The notes under the pieces: generated by a model
Told to the model about the DNA's origin: nothing
The model's input: the letters and a program-made list of their open reading frames with translations, nothing else
The model's database searches: none
NCBI GenBank assembly: GCA_963932145.1
Contig: OZ010577.1
Coordinates: 19,906,827 to 19,970,826, forward strand
Direction of reading: 5' to 3'
From: Acanthosepion lycidas
Taxonomy: Eukaryota > Mollusca > Cephalopoda > Sepiida > Sepiidae
DNA length: 64,000 nt
In this document: positions 59,388 to 64,000 of the stretch, piece by piece
Layout of the letters: each line of letters starts with the position of its first letter
Position numbering within the stretch: the stretch's first letter is position 1
Program-made: the position numbers and the translations under genes

Positions 59388-62300
59388 TAAGCTTAGTAGT
59401 TACAGTAGGTTTGAAAGAGAATTAATTAATAATATCTTCGAATCAATATTTCATTGTGAACGTCCCCAGAATGACCACAGAATATCAACAAGTGCTGAAC
59501 ATCACACAATTAACAGAGAAAGGTTCGATTTCTGTCGTTGATTGCTTAAATTAAAGTCCGTAAATAAAATTTCAAAAGAAGATGAGGATTTCTAATCTCT
59601 ACAAAAGCATTTTCGGATAACGAATAATACATTATTCACTCATCACTTACTAAAGTTGAGAAATAAATGTCATTAAAAATGCAAATATCTTTGTGGGGGG
59701 AATTATGAAGAACACGCTTTCCACAAAATAAACCATTTTTCCAGCATGTGTTAGTTACAGTAGTAATAGTACGGCGCGTGAGTGCAATATGCTTCCTTCT
59801 CCATTCATTCGTTCAATCTTTTGTTGTCGGGGCTTTAACAAAAAGAAATACTTTCAGACTTTGTTTTACAGAAGCATAACACTAACAGGATAAATTAAAT
59901 ATCAAAGAATGTCGTCAAATGTAAAAAGACTAAAAAGAGGAATACCATCTTGATGGGACGTTTTTCTTTTTAACAAGTGTTAAATTAAAATATTAAAGAA
60001 AGAAAAAATGTGTAGAGAGCGTGTCAGGCTGTCAAACAATAACAAGTCAATCAATCAATATTCAATATTTAATAATCAGTTTTCTTCCCAGATTTTAAAA
60101 GTCGATTTTAGTACTCAAAAGAAAATTAAAAAGGACTCCAGCAATTAAATAAAGTCACACACACAAAAAGTTTTCCAGTTATACAAAAATTCTTTTGAAA
60201 AATCTAAATAGTACTGTCCCTTATTAGCCCAAATCTCACAAGACTAACATAACATCTGTCACGACTTATTCCCCACCACCTACTGTCAAAAAAATAAAAA
60301 GATAAATGATAAATCTGAATGTTTTGATTTGTGACTATTATTATTGTAGATGTCACAGAAGACAATAACTTTACATTACAATTCAATGGTAGGTCAGAAT
60401 ATCAGTCGTATTTGAGAAAAAAAAAAAAAAAAAAAAATCTAAGGAAAGGTATGTTATGTGGACTCAAATATTTCCTCTTCCCAATTTAACGCTTTTTAAA
60501 AATATTTAAAAATACGAGTGCACATGAAGAGAAATCTAGTCAGTCACAGAGGCTGGGAAAAATAGGCCAACAACGACAAACAAGAACGAGAAAGTTGCAT
60601 CAGCAGCAATAGAAGATGTTGGAAGAAGCAAGCAAACAAGTAGCGATTGCGTGTTCTTTGCGGTTTATGATGCTGTTGCGTGCACTCCACATGGCTCTCT
60701 CCTTACTCTCCTCCTTACATACCGCGCCACTTGGAACAACACTACAAGCAAACTAATTAATACTCAAATGCCTAGCGACCAGATGAGAAGAAGGATACAT
60801 TTACTTGCAAAGTTGAGTGATGGGCAGGATGAGGCGGACTAAGGTGAGGGAGGGGATGAAGTAAAAATTAAATTAAACAAAAAAAAATGATTAAAATGCC
60901 AGGGTTTACAGAGCCATACATACACTAAAACACTAAAAAGCGAGACAAAGAAATTTATTTTAGAAAAAATTAATTCTTGAACTAAAATAAATCAACCTCA
61001 TCATCCATAGAAACATTTTACATTCTTTCATAACATTTTTTTTATGTTGCCGGAAAGAAAATTGAATTGAAATAAAAATTTATTGATTTAGGAAAAAAAA
61101 AAAAAAAAAAAAAAAAAATGTTTTTATAATCAGGAAGAACATTGAAACAAACTTTTAAGAATTCGTGTAAAAAAATTTTCTCGGAATTCAAAGAAAATAA
61201 ATAAAACGCGAAAAAGAAACAAAAATAAATGCCTTCGTGTCATAATAATGATAGATAAATTTCTGATTTCAATACAAAATGTAAAAAAAAAAGTAAATTT
61301 TAATAAGTAAAATTAAATAACTTCTTATAAAATTTCTAAGAACTGAGTAAAGTTTAATTTTTCAGAGAAATTATAAAATTTATTAATTATTTCAAAGAAC
61401 CAATATCGCTATTTGCTAAAAACTGAATAATTATTAACTAGACAACAATAAAATTTAAAAAAAAAAAAAGGGAAAAATAAATTCAAAGCATGCAACATTA
61501 ACAATATAAAAATAAAAGCTAAAAGTTGATGAAAGCCAAACGAATATAAATTCCTTTGTCCGCTCCTGCTAATAAATGTGTGATATAATCGTTTGGCATT
61601 ATATATAAGACTAAGAGAGAGAGGTGGGACCAATATCTTTTAAATGCAAGAGTTGGTAACTTAAAATTATGTTCCCTACTTAATTGGAATAAGTGGCGGG
61701 AGACGGCGGAGGAGAATTGAGTTCAGCCTCTCACAATCTTAAACAATCTCCTCCTACCTGTTAACAGATATTTATTTAAAAAAAAAAAAAATCTTCAAAG
61801 TAGTTAGACATTTAACATAGAACATTGGTGAAAATTTCTGACGTTAATATTTTCTTCCCAAAATAATTTATCCGATTAAAAGATAAAATAATAAAAAAAG
61901 TTATTAAAGTTCTTATGTGCTTTTTTTGTACAAAGAAAATGTAAAAAAAAAAAATTCAATTTAATTAGATTACATAAATAATTATTTGAAAAAAAAAAAA
62001 AAATAACAGTATATCTCAAGAAATAAGGAATGTTGTTTGAAAATGAACACAATTTTTGAAAATGACGAACACACGAACACAGCGAGTGGTATTTATTGGT
62101 ATTTTTTGTACACAACTTTGATAAGGAAAAAGCAGCAGTCAGCTGAGATACGATGTTGAAATAGAGAGAGAATTCTAATTGAATTTACCAATTTCAAAAA
62201 TATTACCAGTAAAACTAACTATATGTCATTATTATACTAACTAAAGCATTAAAATAAATGTTAAAAATTAGCACTTAAAACGTATAATTAAAGTATTTTT

Positions 62301-63000
62301 TTTTTAAATTGTACGAGTTGAACTTTTAAAATTAGCACCCTTCAAAGAGTCAAGAAGACAGATTTCTACTTCCCGCTTCAGTTTTGTAGAGATTGCCTTT
62401 CTTAAGTTCTTCAATTTTTTTTTTATTGTATTTTGTGAAATAAAATACAAATGGTTGACCTCATCTAAAAGCAGTTTATGTTAAAAAGAGTACAATCCTA
62501 AATATGCATTATGATAATTGAACCCCGCCCAATATCGATTGTAATTATTGTCAGTCAAACTTTTATCTAATTACAAAAAGCATTAGGATACATTTTTAGG
62601 CGAAGTGGGAGGAGAAGGAGCAGGAAGAGATGAGAACCTCAGTGAGTGAGTGACTTATTTCTGGTTTTGATTCTCTTGTTACGATACTAAGTAGTAAGTA
62701 TCATAGCTTAGACAAATAAACTTAAGCCTCCCCCCACTCTTCATCATATCAAAAAGTGGTTGCATAAAAATAAAAATGGCCTAAAAAATTCATCTGATCA
62801 AAATATTTCAATCAATTTGAAAAGAATGAAAAACTTAAAATCTAAGGATACATGTTCATTCAAAATTCAAATCATCAATAAAGCAAAATGCCTTATTGAT
62901 TTTCTTAAAAGGAATTTTAATTAGATTTTTTCTTTTTAGATATTTTTCTTGTATAAACAAATTTAAAAGCGATATGTTCCTTCATGTCATTATGATACTG
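57800..63000. promoter_or_regulatory. CpG-retaining zone, possible promoter/first-exon region
   Basis: CpG is about ten times denser here than in the rest (I count about 20 in 58001-59000 against 2 in 27001-28000), although A+T stays high. Visible signals, none proven: splice-donor-like GCAG|GTAAAT at 57899 and AAG|GTGAGG at 60843 on +; acceptor-like CTTCCACTTCTTAG at 57967 on +; donor-like CAG|GTAGGAG near 61756 on minus; a GC-box CCCCGCCC running into CCAAT at about 62524. Poly-A runs persist (59353, 60417, 61093). No open frame here has a recognisable domain. Confidence 0.3.
60540..60843 (+). other. Candidate (possibly non-coding) exon
   Basis: A locally GC-richer stretch including TAGCGATTGCGTG, TACCGCGCCAC and GGATGAGGCGGAC, ending at AAG|GTGAGG, a good match to the splice-donor consensus. 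The 63-codon frame (60651-60842) stops at the donor and shows no domain, so if this is an exon it may be 5' untranslated. Transcript evidence would be needed to accept it. Confidence 0.2.
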
Positions 63001-63237
63001 TCGTGAAAGGAAATAATAAAATATACTGAACTTACAGAAAAAAAATCTTTAATTGTAATTTAAGATAAAGAGACTTTTTTTTTTATCTAAAAATCCATCT
63101 ACCTCAAAATTATCCTTCTTTGCAAGGTGCTAGCCAAATACACCTACCTTAAAAATAACCCTTCCTTCGAGACCCTAATTAAAATTTGCCTAAAGTCGCA
63201 GGTTTTATGAGTTTTCAACATAAACACGTAAATTTAG

Positions 63238-63271
<34 letters not shown>

Positions 63272-63516
63272 TTACTTAAAATTAGAAAAAAGGCCTTTTA
63301 TCTCACAAGCACAAGAAAACTATTTTTATTTTAACAGAAATAAGTTGTGAAACTAAAAATCGACAATTTATCGCAGTGGGAATTCAAATTGGCGGGATGG
63401 TGGGGGTGACAAACAGCAGTTTAACAGATTTTTTATTAATAAATGTTATGCTACACAAACTTAAATTCGCATAACAAGAATACAGTTAAAAAAAGAAAAA
63501 CCAAAATTAAAATTTC

Positions 63517-63550
<34 letters not shown>

Positions 63551-63912
63551 CTGCTACAATATAAAAAATAATAATTACTAAATTTAAGAAACAAGATAAA
63601 AGAAATTTTTTTAAAAAGTCAATATAGAATCTACATTATAGATAAATAATTTATCAAATCAATTAAAAACAAGACAAGAAGCAACACTAGTAACTGACAA
63701 AAAATTAAAAAAAATAACAACTCCTAAGTTCATAACTACTCAAAAATTTAATTTTTTTTATTTGGTGGCAGTAAATGAATTTTCACCGAAATTAAAACTA
63801 AGAAAATAAGAAAAACAAAATTTAGATTGTCAATATTTAATTAATTTAATAATCAAATGAAAGGTTGAATTTGAACATTTCTGAATCAGGTGAAGCAAAT
63901 TCTGATTAAAAG

Positions 63913-63952
<40 letters not shown>

Positions 63953-64000
63953 ATTTACAAATATTTTTCCGTTAAGCTTCCGTAACTAAAAAAATAATTA
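63001..64000. other. AT-rich sequence, no gene seen
   Basis: Poly-A runs at 63238-63267, 63520-63547 and 63920-63951. No other structure recognised. Confidence 0.7.

Larger units (their letters stand above)
2462..63951 (+). repeat. Set of 26 long poly-A runs, all on one strand
   Basis: A runs of 20 or more start at about 2462, 5334, 5791, 7767, 8665, 8890, 12210, 18043, 21736, 28819, 29047, 29954, 30323, 37203, 41494, 42650, 47361, 51311, 53937, 56109, 59353, 60417, 61093, 63238, 63520 and 63920. I found no T run of 20 or more; the longest is 18 (7335-7352). Only the one at 12210 clearly ends a SINE. Confidence 0.85.

Noticed and set aside
60651-60842. 63-codon + frame in the CpG-retaining zone
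   Set aside because: No domain or conserved motif. I kept the surrounding stretch only as a low-confidence possible non-coding exon.

Overview
The window looks like nuclear, non-coding DNA of an animal, most likely a coleoid cephalopod such as an octopus. That call is an inference. It rests on very high A+T, dense dinucleotide microsatellites, long tandem arrays, Pol III-type SINEs with tRNA and 5S rRNA heads, and decayed mariner and hAT transposons, with no compact gene anywhere. I found no protein-coding gene I would defend. Every long open frame is either a stop-free tandem repeat or a transposon/SINE relic, so the window is best read as intergenic or deep-intronic DNA.

Layout. 1-1230: a GA-rich tract running into an array of short GAAACAAAG + poly-A units. 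1.2-14.5 kb: AT-rich unique sequence with poly-A runs, a mariner-type end at 7.15 kb, a full-length tRNA-type SINE at 9.8-10.1 kb that meets an inverted copy of its own head in a perfect 30-bp foldback, and a second SINE family at 12.1 kb. 14.6-15.2 kb: a 17-bp array. 16.6-17.4 kb: an internally deleted mariner with intact inverted ends and a broken transposase, followed by a MITE. 18.2-19.1 kb: a very uniform 23-bp array. 22.0-26.2 kb: a 4.2-kb GA/AAACAAGGGAA array, then a perfect 74-bp palindrome with MADE1/Hsmar1-type ends. 35.1-36.6 kb: another 17-bp array. 38.6-45.2 kb: three members of one SINE family, one of which has a full-length 5S rRNA-like head joined to a tRNA-like part, plus a separate 5S-derived fragment. 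45-57 kb: many (TA)n tracts, small dispersed repeats, a second MADE1-like palindrome inside (TA)n, a hAT relic and a second copy of the 9.8-kb SINE. 57.8-63 kb: a zone with about ten times more CpG than the rest, which may be a promoter or first-exon neighbourhood.

Two window-scale patterns stand out. First, all five large arrays are purine-rich on the + strand, and every homopolymer of 20 or more that I could find is poly-A on the + strand (26 against none for poly-T). Second, most dispersed elements belong to a few families present two to four times here: three SINE families, a roughly 100-bp MITE with GCTGAAAAG ends, and the MADE1-like palindromes. Some SINE tails and other repeat tails carry a hammerhead-ribozyme-like core (CTGANGA, stem, GAAA). 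No stem I or III was found for any of them.
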